Assembly: GCF_000276665.1 (NCBI RefSeq)
Contig: NW_004955447.1
Location: 15,716,210-15,780,209, forward strand
From: Chinchilla lanigera
Lineage: Eukaryota; Chordata; Mammalia; Rodentia; Chinchillidae
DNA length: 64,000 bases
Direction: 5' to 3'
Both the position numbers and the translations under genes were made by a program. Under the pieces are notes generated by a model. That model had not been told where the DNA came from, made no database searches, and worked only from the letters and a program-made list of their open reading frames with translations. Shown piece after piece: positions 35,638-46,829 of this stretch (positions are counted from its first letter, which is position 1; each line of letters opens with the position of its first letter).

Positions 35638-35979
35638 AAAATAAGGAGGTGTCAGTAGCTATAGTAGTACATTGTACATATTCTAGGAGTACTGTTTATT
35701 GGATTGAACAGTGTTTAAAAACAGATAAAATAAAATGCTAACATTTCCCCTCTCACAAGATGTGATAATGAAGGAAAATGAATTAGTAATAGATCAATTA
35801 GGAAAGTAGTTCCAATTATCATGAGATAGAACTGTGATTCCGTCTATGTTTTTGCTAATGATTATATGCATCTTATTGAAAAATCTGGAAAATACAGATG
35901 AGCTAAAAGGAAGAAATTAATGAATATTTTTAATCTCACCACTTCCTTTTTTATTTTAATAAACGTTCATTCAGTTTCC

Positions 35980-35980
<1 letters not shown>

Positions 35981-36017
<37 letters not shown>
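35981..36017. repeat. (CA)n microsatellite
   Basis: About 16 CA units with one CG change, adjoining L1ME-like antisense scraps at 35860-36100. Confidence 0.95.
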
Positions 36018-36099
36018 CCTACACACACCAGTGGATGTAGGATTCCAAGAGTGGGATCACAGCACTCTATTGTTTTAAAATGTGCTTTTCCCCTTGAAT

Positions 36100-37555
36100 T
36101 ATATCCCAAAGAAGCCCCAAGTGAGAACACAGGCTGTCTTCAGTGTTTCGGGGCCAGTGGTTCGGTAAGTGTCCTGGTTGCTAATCTTTGTTCACGGCCA
36201 CTCTTGTCTTGATAACACATCTCCTCCACCCCGTGTCCCGCCACTTTGGTGAAATCTTCCCTCTTGTGCGGTCAGCGCGTCTCACTCGTCAACCTCTCCA
36301 TCTGTTGTGCTGTTTTTCTCCCTAAGAATCCCACTTTGTCCCCCAAGTGAAGGAATTAGAGGAAGATCATTTACCTCACGTGAATATTGCCAGGGTTAAG
36401 CTGATGGGAGAAGGCAGGTCTGTTCTGGTAGGGAATGGAGTCCTCACTTATTTCCACCTAAGATTTAAGAGGCAGAAAGAGCATTAGTTGTTTCCTGTTT
36501 GTGTAAGCCTCATCTTTCCTCACCTGTCCTTCCTGTTTCCTTCTTCCTGTCCTTGCCTGTCATGTGCTCCCCCCACCACTTCCTGTTCTTCATCCTGCCA
36601 CCAGGCGTCTTTGAGTTCTCAGTGGGAATGCTTGAACGGATTGTCACCCATCAGTTATTTATTTACTTATTTATAATCCAATTATTCAGCTACAAATTAG
36701 TTACAAGATTCCATTCTAATTTGGTAACTTTTCAGTTTGTGCTTCCCCACTCTGGACTTTATTCTTTTGGTGGCAAACCATTGCTCCAAAGTCATTTGTT
36801 CTTGGGAAAGATCCATTAAATTACTGAACAATGACAAGAGTAAAAGAAATAGGAAAGAGTCATTCACTGCTGATAATTGTCTTCACATTGTATGAATCAT
36901 CTGTTCCTAATTGTAAGCTACAGTGAATAAGAAGTTACTGTAAAGAATTGGTGTCAAAATTATTTTATGAAAAAAGCACAAAAAGGTACAGAGTGAAAAG
37001 TAATTATCTCACCCTTGCTCCCTGAGAGATTTTTCTTTCCAGAGGGGACTGTTACTAATTGTTCTTTTTTTTTTTGAGGCAATGACTGTGACTTTGATGT
37101 CCAATAAGGTATCAGCCAGCTACCCCTGTGTGCACAGCACACTGAACTCTTGATATGTGGCTGATATGAACTGAGATGTGCGACAAGTATAAAGCACACG
37201 CCATATTTCAGACTTTAAAATAGAGTGCAAAAACATCTCATAAATACTTTTATATTGATTACATGCTGACATGCCAGTGTTTTAGATATCACTAAATGCA
37301 TTTCATGTGTTTTATTATTTTTTGTGGCTACTAGAAAATTTTCACTTACACACATGCCTCGCATTTATTGCTTGCATTGTATTTCTATTGGATGGTGTTG
37401 CTCTATTAAAAAAAGGGTGAGCACACTTGTACACTGGGTGTGTACTGGCGGGCATGGCAAACATGATAGCAACATGGTATAAACATGGTTTCTTCTGCTC
37501 AGCAGTGGGTCTTGGTAATAATTTCCTCACTACATAAAGAGATTTTTAGAAATGT
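36100..37555. other. unannotated sequence
   Basis: Mostly unique. 36960-37070 resembles the reversed L1ME 'gagtgaaaag...ccctc' segment, but only weakly. No gene signal. Confidence 0.35.
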
Positions 37556-37559
37556 CTAT

Positions 37560-37980
37560 TTATGTGTTCTATTGTATAAAACTCCATTTATAACCAACAC
37601 TTGTTGATAAACCTTTATTTCCAGTGCCCCCAATTTTTACAATGCTCTAATATAATATTTCATTTTTATTGCTAACATTTTTTATTGGTATATGTTTGAA
37701 ATACATGATTATATCCATTTTGGAGAACTGGTAGATACACATATATTTCACACACAACTAGAAAAGCTAGGTCAAAGAATATGTATTTGTGTTTTTAATT
37801 TTGGCTGATATCAAGTGTATCTTCTTAGAGGATGTGATAATTTACATGCCCGTAAGCAATGTAGGCACATGCTCATTTCCTCCGGACTTCCTAGCACAAT
37901 GTGTTATCTAACATTTTTATCTTTGCAATCTGATAACTGCTGAAATATATCAGTAATTTACATTATCTAGTCCTCTATCC
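37560..37980 (-). mobile_element. antisense old L1 (L1ME-like) fragment
   Basis: 'aaaagctaggtcaaagaata' and 'gatgtgataatttacatgc' 'ccgtaagcaatgtaggc', followed by 'ctttgcaatctgataactgc', follow the reversed L1ME order. A younger 3'-end-like scrap (37680-37780) may be inserted in it. Confidence 0.55.
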
Positions 37981-38098
37981 TTAAAATATATCTGAGGATA
38001 ATAATGATTAACTTTACATAGCAAATTATGGTCTCCAAAGCATTTTCATGTTTTCTTACTCAGGTCTCATGATAACTCACTGCAAAAAGCATTTTACC

Positions 38099-38184
38099 GG
38101 GGCTGGGGATTTAGCTCAGTGGCAAAGTGCCTGCCTGGCAAGCGCAACGTCGTGAGTTCAATTCCTGGTACCAGAAGAAAACCA
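38099..38184 (+). repeat. ID-type SINE, sense
   Basis: 'ggggctggggatttagctca' to 'gagttcaattcctggtacc', then a short A-rich tail. Perfect 15-bp target-site duplication (aaaaagcattttacc) at 38084-38098 and 38185-38199. Confidence 0.96.
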
Positions 38185-38249
38185 AAAAAGCATTTTACCT
38201 ACAAGCAAATCAAAATGGAGGTGAACAAGAATGAATCTTTGTGTGCGGT

Positions 38250-38420
38250 AAATATGCACATATTCATTTAATTCTCCACACAACATTGAAGCAGATTCTG
38301 TAGGTTTCACTTTGTTCATTTTAATAGATGAGGGCCCTGAATTTCAAGTAGTGAAGTGACTCACCAGAAATCACACAGCTAGCAAAGAGGGGAGTTAATT
38401 ATACAATTTTGCTGCCACAG
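38250..38420 (-). repeat. MIR SINE, antisense
   Basis: 'attttaatagatgagggcc', 'agtgaagtgactcaccag' and 'aaatcacacagctagcaaag' match the reversed MIR core. Confidence 0.8.
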
Positions 38421-38507
38421 AAATTGTCAGTGAGCATCTGTTTTACTGGGTGTGTACTTGGAAAAGTTCATTAACATGTAATATATATATTAATGTACAA
38501 AATGAAA

Positions 38508-38568
38508 ATAGGGGTGGGGTATAGCTCGGTGATAATGCTTGCATAATATCCCACATGCCACAAATGGT
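38508..38568 (+). repeat. decayed ID-like SINE fragment
   Basis: 'ggggtggggtatagctcgg' resembles the ID box A region and 'aatgcttgcataat' the next part. The 3' half is lost and no target-site duplication is found. Confidence 0.4.
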
Positions 38569-38667
38569 GTGGAGAATAAAAACATCTACCCCATTTGGTG
38601 TTGCCAAAATGAATCAATAGAGTATCTGTGAATAATTAAAGTCAGGCACCGAGCAAGCCCTTAAATG

Positions 38668-38778
38668 TGTGGTGTTTGTGTATGTATGGGATTGTGTGTA
38701 TGTGAGCCTTTGTAGGACTGTGTATGTAAGTGCATGTGTACACATATGTGCATGTATGTCTATACGCATGTGTGTACC
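38668..38778. repeat. imperfect TG-rich simple sequence
   Basis: Alternating TG/TA with many GTGTATG units over about 110 bp. Confidence 0.75.
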
Positions 38779-38779
38779 A

Positions 38780-40125
38780 AGATTCAAACCCAGGTCTTAG
38801 TTTGTGAGTTCTCAGCTGGTCATTTTTCCCCAGTGTGACTCACTCCCTTCTGGGCAGTAAGACTGTCTGGCCCCGTTCTTATCTTAGTGGAGTAGGGGGA
38901 AGGACGGAGCAGTGGGAGGTGTTTCCAGGTATTCATGCGCCTGCACCTCCTCCCAAGCTTGGGAAGATGCTCGTCCTCTCCGGGCCTGGCATCTTCCGTG
39001 TCCAGTGGGTCACCGACGCAGTTCCACAACCTAGATACTCTTGCAAGTTTCTTCGAGGTCTCCGAGCAAAGTGAGGCCGAGCTGCATGACTCTGGGTGTG
39101 AAACAAGGCGAGCTCATCTCGGGCACTCGGTGGAGACTGCCTCTGACTCGGGGGTGCTATGGATTCGGCCAGGCGAGTCACCTTGTGCTGAGAGCCCCCA
39201 AATCAAGTACATAATTACAATATAAAAACTACAATTGTGAAGTAGAGCAGAGCCCACTGTGACTTTAGAATAGCCTTTCTTCTTTCCCTTTTAAAAAAAT
39301 AGCAGGAAGTAGGTGATCCGGAAGTGCAGGAACAATGGGTTTTTCCTGGAAGAGTGGCTCCGGGGCACTGACTAATTGCCCAGACATACTGGGCTGAAAG
39401 GCAGAGTGCAGAGCACAGACCCCAGGGAGAAGGGGCCCAGCTCACCTACAAGAGGCGCTTGAAGCCCAAGTTCCAGGACCAGAGCAGATTTCCTCCCTGT
39501 CTGGAGAGAATGAAAGAGAAACTGCTGCTAAGTCACACTGGACCCAGAGACCATCAGTTTGTTAATCGGCAAACACGGCTACCTGGCTCGAAATTTGGAA
39601 AATTTCTTTGTATCAGGCAAGACAGCCGTCGGGGCTGCCTTTGTGTGCTTTGGTAAAGGAACTAACCTAGCGCTTTTGGAAATCTCAAAGATGGTGGAAG
39701 CACCGTCAGGGACGGTGTGTAGTTTTTTGGGTTCTTAGTTGTTGAATCCACCGAGTTCTGTGTTTGTATTTGGGAAACTTTGTATGTCAAATGGCACTTA
39801 GTAAACCAAGATTTACTTCCTGTCTTTAAAAATAATTAATTACAATTTGTAAGAAATGAAACTAGTCCTGTGAATGTCCTATGAGCCTGAGGCACGCAGG
39901 TGTCAGTACACGGGGTGGATGTGATTCCAGCCATGAGTGGAGACGTATGTTGCTTCAGCAGCCCCAAGCAGCCTTGGTACTGGTGAATGCTTGATTCCTC
40001 CAAGGCTTTGTGAAATGCTGAGAAGCCCTCTGCAGCTCTGCTTTTGTTTCTCCAGATCCTTCAGGGACCAGAAGCCTCAGCATCTGCTTTGCCAGGATCC
40101 TTAGGAAAGGAGGAAGTCCCTTTTC
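38780..40125. other. unannotated unique sequence
   Basis: No recognised repeat. ORFs of 65-96 codons on both strands at 38820-39450 overlap and show no domain. Confidence 0.4.
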
Positions 40126-40439
40126 AATGGAGTATCAGGTTGAAGTCAAATTAATTGTTTTATTTATTTGCAAAATATTTAAAAATGAGAAAGAAAAATC
40201 TATCCATAATTCTGCCATTGGGACAATTATGAGAAGTATGTCTCTTTGTTCTCTCCTATGGTCTGTTCCAGAAACAACTGTCATAGCAAAATGGCATGTA
40301 TTCTTCCCGTTTATTTCTTTTCTTAATGGTGCAATTATATTTATACTTACTTTCTTAAAATGAGATGCAATTTACAATTTTTTTCCTTGGATTTCCATGT
40401 CAGCATCTGGAGTTTTTCCTTTTTAAAAATGGTTGCAAT

Positions 40440-40870
40440 GAGATATACACATATGTAAAATAATACCACCACTATGGAAAATAACTATAAAGTTAGGCAT
40501 ACACCTAACACATCACCCGCCACGCCCACTTCTAGCTGTTTATTCCAGGAAAATGAAAATGCACCCACACTGTACTTATATAAAATTTTTAATAGTCTTA
40601 TTCACTGTAGCTCCTCTCTCCCCAGAAGAAATGGCATAAATGTCTATTTACTAGTGGATGGGAAAATGAATTTGCAGTGTGTCTATGCTACGGCACACTG
40701 CTCAACAGCATAAAGCAGCAAAACATAAATAGGTACAGTGACACCGATGACTCTCAAGGGTTCCAGGTCAATGAAATAACTCCAACACGAAAAGCTGTGT
40801 GCTGTTTCCATCTCTGCAATGTTTTAGAACAGTGGAAACCACCAGCAGCTCACTGCTTCTGAAACTGGGA
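40440..40870 (+). mobile_element. old L1M 3' region
   Basis: 'aactataaagttaggcatac', 'cttctagctgtttattcc' and 'ctagtggatgggaaaatga' followed by 'gacaccgatgactctcaagg' reproduce the order of an old L1 3' region. The sequence just left of it (40130-40400) looks like antisense L1ME. Confidence 0.6.
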
Positions 40871-40901
40871 AATATGAGGCTGGGGTGACAGAAAGGTTCT
40901 T

Positions 40902-40982
40902 TTTTTTCCGGGACCGGGAATCGAACTGACGACCTCGCGCTTGCCAGGCAGGCACTATGCCGCTGAGCTAAATCCCCGGCAT
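40902..40982 (-). repeat. ID-type SINE, antisense
   Basis: T-run, 'ccgggaccgggaatcgaac' and a reversed ID body ending 'taaatccccggc'. Duplication 'gacagaaaggttctt' / 'gatagaaaggttctt' at 40887-40901 and 40983-40997. Confidence 0.95.
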
Positions 40983-41089
40983 GATAGAAAGGTTCTTGAC
41001 TGTGCACAAATGACCAAAATTCATTCCGGCATCGGTGAATATGTAAGCTGCATCAATAAATTAAAAATAAAAAACATCTACAAACAGTT

Positions 41090-41265
41090 GGCATTTAGCA
41101 AAGTTTACTATGTGCCTCTTCTAAGCACTTTCCCCATACTAACTCACTTTGATCTTCACAGTGACCTTGGTAACCACTGTAATTTCCATTTTACAGATGT
41201 AGGAGACGCTGAAGAAATGTGCCTGGGGTCACCCAGCAGTGATGCAGTTATCATTCCAGGGCAGG
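41090..41265 (-). repeat. MIR SINE, antisense
   Basis: 'tttactatgtgcctcttcta' 'agcactttcc', 'tgaccttggtaaccactg', 'ccattttacagatgtaggag' and 'gggtcacccagcagtgatg' match reversed MIR. Confidence 0.85.
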
Positions 41266-41394
41266 TGATTTCACTCCATCACTCATAAAATTCAGCTTCA
41301 CCGCTCCACTGCTTGGACCTATGTTTGCAGCCACTGTATGTGGATGGAACGCAATTTAGTCAGCTAGCTCACTTTTCTTCTTCTTTGCTGTTTT

Positions 41395-41575
41395 AGTGAT
41401 TAATGAATATTCTTGTACCTGTATCTTCATTTCCTTATGCTTTTCCTTGAGTGGTTGTTTCCTGGAAATGGGATTGCTGGGTCAAATAATAGGTATATTT
41501 CATATTTCCATTAGATTTCCCTTTAAAGCATCTGCTAGGCACCAAACACATTTCCCCCTTCTCCACACACTTAAC
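41395..41575 (-). mobile_element. antisense L1ME-like fragment
   Basis: 'gaatattcttgtacctgtat' and 'tggaaatgggattgctgggt' 'caaataatagg' are the reversed L1ME landmarks. Confidence 0.65.
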
Positions 41576-41588
41576 TGTGAAGGTGGCA

Positions 41589-41955
41589 TGGTGTGGATAA
41601 ATGTTCCCCAAAGCCCCTGGGCTAAAGGTTTGGTCCCCAGCTTGGGTTACTGGTTTCTGGTGGAAATGTTATGAGTACGGCCTGATGGGAGGTTTTAGGT
41701 CACTGGGGATATGGTCTAGAAGGGGACTGTGGGAGCCACTCCCTTCCTCTCTTGCTCTCGTGTTTTCTGGCAGTGTAGAAAGCTGTTTTGTTCCATGCTG
41801 TGTCCCTGTCATGATAAGCCAGCACAGGCTCAGGGCAGCAGGGCCTCTTGGTTATGGACCGAAACCTCTAAAACTGTCACTGAAATAAACATTTCTTTTT
41901 CATAGGTTGATTATCTCAGGTATGTTGTCACAGTAATAGAAAGCTGACTAAAACA
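41589..41955 (+). repeat. MaLR-type (MLT1-like) solo LTR
   Basis: Starts TGGTGTGGATAAATGTTCCC and includes 'ggtttggtccccagcttgg' and 'gataagccagcacaggctc', then 'gaaataaacatttctttttc' (AATAAA) and the end 'gaaagctgactaaaaca'. TG...CA bounded, sense orientation. Confidence 0.9.
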
Positions 41956-42121
41956 CTCTGTCCCGTGAACAGATGAATTGTGATTGTAGTAACTGTGGTG
42001 ATTAAGTGGCTTGTGCTAAAACCCAACTCAGGTCTCTTGACTCCGTGTCTTTTGTGGATTCTACCATATATTAGTTGGTTGCTCTGTAATCATAATGGGA
42101 GCTTTGGTGATTTATTCTTGG

Positions 42122-42284
42122 CTTGTTTGTGTATTTTTTGTCTTTTCTTGAGACAAGATCTCACTATGCAATTCAGGCTAGACTTGAACTCACTTTGCAG
42201 CCCAGGCTGGCCTTGAAATCATGGCGATCTTCCTGGCTTAGCCTCCTGAGTGCTGGGTGCCAGGATTACAGGCATCTACCAGCT
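42122..42284 (-). repeat. B1 SINE, antisense
   Basis: Reversed B1 (7SL-derived): 'gagacaagatctcactatgc', 'cagcccaggctggccttgaa' and 'cctcctgagtgctgggtgcc' 'aggattacaggc'. A 16-bp duplication with one mismatch lies at 42106-42121 and 42285-42300. Confidence 0.95.
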
Positions 42285-42669
42285 GGTGATTTTTTCTTGG
42301 GATCCAGAATTTAGGCCAAGAGCTACCAAGTCATTCACTACCATATGATCTCTGTTCTCTCTCAGTTAATGGGGATTTGTGCTCATGGAAAAATAGCCAA
42401 ATATTATTTGGAGCTTAATGTTACTACAATGTATTCATATTGAAACATGATTTCTATACTTTCAGTTATACCAAGTATATTCTTCTAATTGAAGAATACA
42501 CACTGTACTTTCTTATCAAGTATTTGCTTGGTGGAGAGTCTGAAGAGGGATAGCCTAGAAAGCTTTACTTGATGTAGGAACACAGTCTGGTCATGAGACA
42601 ATCAATAGACAATGGTGTGGATTTCCCAGGTTTCTTCTTCCTTTCCTGCAGTTTTTATGTCTTGCCATT

Positions 42670-42855
42670 GGTCTGCTCCTTACTGGTGGATTAACCTCAG
42701 GCAAGTGGGTTTCTCATTTGAGGCCTCCTATCCTCATTTGGAAAATGGGAGAAAGTGTCCTGTTCTATCATCTTGTAAGGAATGAGTCAAATGAGTCATG
42801 CTTGATGTCCTTCACCCTATCTGCCACAGAGGAGGTCTGAATAAGTGGTAGCTGG
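42670..42855 (+). repeat. MIR SINE
   Basis: 'cattggtctgctccttactgg', 'aacctcaggcaagtgggtt' and 'tcctcatttggaaaatggg' match the MIR core; 'tgaataagtggtagct' is the 3' end. Confidence 0.75.
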
Positions 42856-42904
42856 TTGTAGTGGCAGGAGCACAAGCCTCTGTTAAGACTGGACAGTTAG
42901 CAGT

Positions 42905-43237
42905 CAAGCTGGGTACCATGTGTGCGCCATGTGCAGATTTCCTGAAGAGCATATGGAACCAACTTCCAGGGATTAAAATGAGGTTTATTCAGCAGTTGGA
43001 GGGGGTGGGGTGAGGAGATTCCAGGAAGAGATGATATCAGGACACCACCAACCAGCCCCTTAAGTTGGGTTCCATTTTAAGACCGCCTTCCTGTTCTCCA
43101 ATGACTTCTCTGAACGCTCCTTGGTTTGTTTTTCTCAACTAGCTCCTCTACCTCCTCTTGCCTTCAAGGTTCTATCTCTAACCTCTCCCACTTTTCATCT
43201 TTAGTCTCTGGCTGTTTATGCTTGGGTAAGTTCAGAG
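42905..43237 (-). repeat. candidate antisense retroviral LTR
   Basis: In reverse complement there is a CT-rich stretch, an AATAAA (plus strand tttatt at 42984-42989) and a TATA-like 'cttaaaat' upstream. The block lies next to an L1 3' end that restarts abruptly at 43238. The sequence around its AATAAA resembles that of the LTRs at 48236-48985. No coding sequence or clear target-site duplication is seen. Confidence 0.45.
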
Positions 43238-43585
43238 TACTACTCTGCCATAAAGAAGAATGAACCTGAGTCACTTATAGGAAAATGGGTACACCTTGAA
43301 ACCATAATCTTAAGTGAAATAAATCAGACTCACAAGTTTAGATACCACATGGTTTCTGTTAGATGAGAAATCCAAAATATAAGGAAAGAGGAAAATAAAA
43401 GACAGATAATAGGAAACAGGGAGATACGTGTTTTGCAAATGATAAGGGAACCAAAAGATAGAGGGAGGAGAAAGGAGTAGAGAAGAGGAAGAAAGAATAG
43501 CTAAAATGTGCTGTGTACATATACCAATTTCCCACGAGAAATGTTATGCAAACACATACCCCAAACATGTACTAATAAAAAATAA
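43238..43585 (+). mobile_element. L1 3' end with A-rich tail
   Basis: Starts inside ORF2-distal sequence ('gtactactctgccataaag'), then 'ttaagtgaaataaatcag', a purine-rich 3' UTR, 'catataccaatttccc' and a tail of 'actaataaaaaataaaaaa'. Same L1 family as at 8540 and 47950. Confidence 0.85.
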
Positions 43586-43589
43586 AAAA

Positions 43590-46030
43590 TGAAAAACAAG
43601 AAACTTCAGAATGATTGGAGGGAGATGAGGAAAAGGGTACTTTATGTTTTGACAGAAAGGAAAGATGGTTAGGGGTCTTGACTAACTTGAGATTAGGGTC
43701 TGGGTAGGAAGGAATTCAAATTAAAGTGGCACCTGCGGATGCAGCTTCTGCCATTGGCTTTCCTGGTGCTCAGTTAATTAAGTCTTTTTGCCAAAATGAT
43801 AAAACGTTCCCCTACTGCACTCAGGGTAAGTTAATATGAATTAATCAAACCCTGTGAAGTGTACTGAAGCGCTTATGACCCAAAGCCCTATCTAGGTATG
43901 TGTGGGAGCAATTTCACCAGATGTGAAAGTCAAATTAACATTGTTGCTTACTACAGCTGGGGGAAGGTTTTATCTGAAAAAGAGGCTGAACCTGTTGGCA
44001 AAAACAAGACTTTAAGATTGATCCATAGTTCCTCAGATTCTTTGTCCTCTAATAATTAAGAGTTGGCTCTATGCCAATAACGAAGGAGCCTCAGAATTAA
44101 TATGTGTGAGTGGGAGTGAATTACATTTTGATGCTTAATATTACCTGAAGATAACTACTGAGTCTCTAGGACTAGCCAAGAAATCTCATGAAAAATTTCT
44201 CTTTTTGATACATTGGCTCCTGTTTTATTGGTGTAGTGAGCCAATGAAAATAATAATTTTTACTTTTCTGGTTTATTTTGTGGGTTGGACCCAGGAGCTA
44301 AGGAACTCAAGGTTGAAAAAGGACAGAAAGAGAAATGGATGAATAAAAGTTCCTCCTGACCCCGCTCCGAACTCTGAGTAAGGAATGTTCATGACCTTCA
44401 GTGGTGTGGCCTGCCCGCCACCCTCACCATGCAGACTTTATCTCTTTCTTCTGGAGAATTGCATCTCTCTGACGCTGCTTTTAGGGTTTGGACAGAGATG
44501 GTGCTGCCATCTTGGTCCACTGGGGACTCAGGCTCAGCCAGTGAGAGCACCATATGGCTCTGGCCACAGTCATTAATTCTGAAGTGGGCCCTCGACCAGT
44601 GTCAGAGCAAACAGAGACAACTGTGAGGCACTTGTACAAACTCTTAGGAGAGAGATCACTTCTGGTGGGATTGTTAAGCATGTAGAATATATGTGTAGTG
44701 CTACCAAAGTCTATCTTGCTCTCAAGGAAGGAAGCTCCCCAGAAAACAAAACCAACATGAGAAAACAGACAGCCAGGGTGTGGGTACCAATTCCTGATGA
44801 TGTTGTATGAGGATCTGGGTGCAGAATACCTGGAGTCCGAATCTCTTGGACAAATAAACTCACTTGAGTTGGGGTGGGTGAGTTGAAGCCAGTGTGATAT
44901 TTTTTTCTCTTTCAGCCTCACTAGAACAGAAAAAATATACAAATATACCAATTTATAGCCTAGCAGAGTAAAAAGTTACAATATTTTGTTAATTTGCATG
45001 GTATTGAGGAAAGAAATAAAGTATCTCAGTGATGACACTGTTGCCCTATTGGTGGGTCTCCCAGATATGTCAGGATGAGAAGTCATAGTTTGCTTTCTCT
45101 TCCTTCTCGAATGTGTCTCTGACAACCACCTGGCGCTCAGACAGCCAGTGTTCATGCACAAATCCCCCGCCTGTCCAACTTATCATGTTCATTTTTCTCT
45201 CTGTTGTGCAAAGATGAGCTGTCCCTTCTTTCTCCCTCTTTGGTCTCAACTCTACCCCATTCCTTATCCGTGGATGTCACATTTCTCTTTTCAGAAGAGC
45301 ATCTCCCATGCTCACATGTGAATTACACTGACCTTGCGGGTAGCCCTTTCCCTCCAGGGATCCTCTGGGCTCCCAGGGGAGAAAGAGAGTGCCTGGAAGG
45401 GAGAGACGGCGGTGATCTGGAGAGAAAAATGAACCTGCGGAGGCCAGAAATGGCAGAAGGAGGTCGACTTTAGCCCTATGTTGGAAGAATCGTTTTTCCC
45501 AGTGAGCAGAGCTGGTGTCGCTCATTTGTTACCGGGAGTCAAATCTTAGACCCATGTTATGGAATTGTAAAATAAAATTAGCCTAATGCCAAGAAAACAC
45601 CGAAATGGGGATCCCTAACTCTAGATGTCTCACTTTGCACTACAAGAAAGTCATGCGCAGTTGGTAAGGATCTATTTCCTATCCTGCTCCAGTTCACAAT
45701 TTCAGATGAAGCCATCCCAGGATTTGGGGTGAGCTGAGTGGCTGCGCAGGGCAGGCAGCTGGCACTGCTGTGGGGAGCGGCCTGGGAGGAGTCTGAGTGC
45801 CTGTCTGCTGGAAGGGCCCTCGCTGCTTAGTCCCCCCCCCCCTCCCGCCCCCGAGATCCATTCCCACCCAGTGCGGGACCCTGTCTGTGCTGCCAGAGCT
45901 TCCGTACTTCACAGAGAGGCTGAAAACCCAGAACTCATCAGTTCGTAGCCTCTGCCTCTTAGCAGTGACATCTGTGATTGCTTCAAGTGGGCGGAGATTT
46001 GAGCTGCGTTTGGGTGTTACTCAGTTCAGT
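43590..46030. other. unannotated unique sequence
   Basis: No gene or repeat is recognised. A perfect 9-bp stem (cattggctc/gagccaatg) lies at 44211-44246 and a C-tract at 45832-45852. A 156-codon minus-strand ORF (44481-44951) has no domain. Confidence 0.4.
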
Positions 46031-46039
46031 TTCATCAGT

Positions 46040-46280
46040 GTCGTGGTGTCCTGTCAAGTCGACCTGGGTTTGTGGCCTGGCTTTGCCGCTTACTATGTCG
46101 TGACCTTTTCCAAGGAACTTCAGTTTCCGCATCTGGAATATGTGACTGCAGATTCCACACATGGCTCAAGAGTGGGTCTGGGAAGGGGGAGACGCTGAGG
46201 TGAAGGGCATGATGTTTTTAAAGCTTTCAGCCAGGGACCATGTGAGAGTGTAAGCTTTAATAAATGCTAGTATCATTCCG
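46040..46280 (+). repeat. MIR SINE
   Basis: 'gtcaagtcgacctgggtttg', 'ctttgccgcttactatgtcg' 'tgacctt' and 'tcagtttccgcatctggaat' match the MIR core. 'taataaatgctagtatc' is the 3' end. Confidence 0.85.
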
Positions 46281-46354
46281 TGAATAGAGCTGACAGAAGT
46301 CCAACTGTGATATTGTTTCTGTATTTTCCAGAAACATAAAGCCAGAGAGACAAT

Positions 46355-46560
46355 ATAGGGCAGTGCTTAAGTGCACAAATCGTAGAGTCACACTCTGTTC
46401 CCTAACTTGCCACAAACCTCTCTCCCCAGTTTTCTCATGTGTAAAATGGAGATCTAGTTGTGCTACTCTACAGGGCTGTGAGGCAGGTAAAATGAGGTTA
46501 GCATTCCTGTGGCATTTAACCAGAGCGCAACCCACAGTGAGAGCCATGCATGTGAAAGAT
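46355..46560 (+). repeat. MIR SINE (second copy)
   Basis: 'gggcagtgcttaagtgcac', 'ccagttttctcatgtgtaaa' 'atggaga', 'agggctgtgaggcaggtaa' and 'gcatttaaccagagcgc'. Lies about 75 bp after the previous MIR in the same orientation. Confidence 0.75.
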
Positions 46561-46760
46561 TGCAGTACTGTTACTGCAGGAGAGCTTTAACAGCTCTTGT
46601 GCGTTTGAATAAAACCAGTGCACATGCATACCCTGGAGCATACAGCGCACGTTGCTTAGCCTGTAGTGACACCTGACACAATTACTTTTATGCTTAGAAA
46701 GTTCAAAATTTACCTGCTATTATAAGGGTCACTTGAAAGCCACAATGAAAGGTATAAAAA

Positions 46761-46826
46761 TGAGAGAGAGAGATACAGACAGAGACAGAGAGACAGAGAC
46801 AGAGACAGAGAGAGACACAGAGAGAT
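46761..46826. repeat. GA/CAGA simple repeat
   Basis: Imperfect GAGA and ACAGAG units over 66 bp. Confidence 0.92.
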
Positions 46827-46829
46827 TAC

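Noticed and set aside
44481..44951. 156-codon ORF, minus strand
   Set aside because: No motif, unremarkable context, within the length expected by chance.
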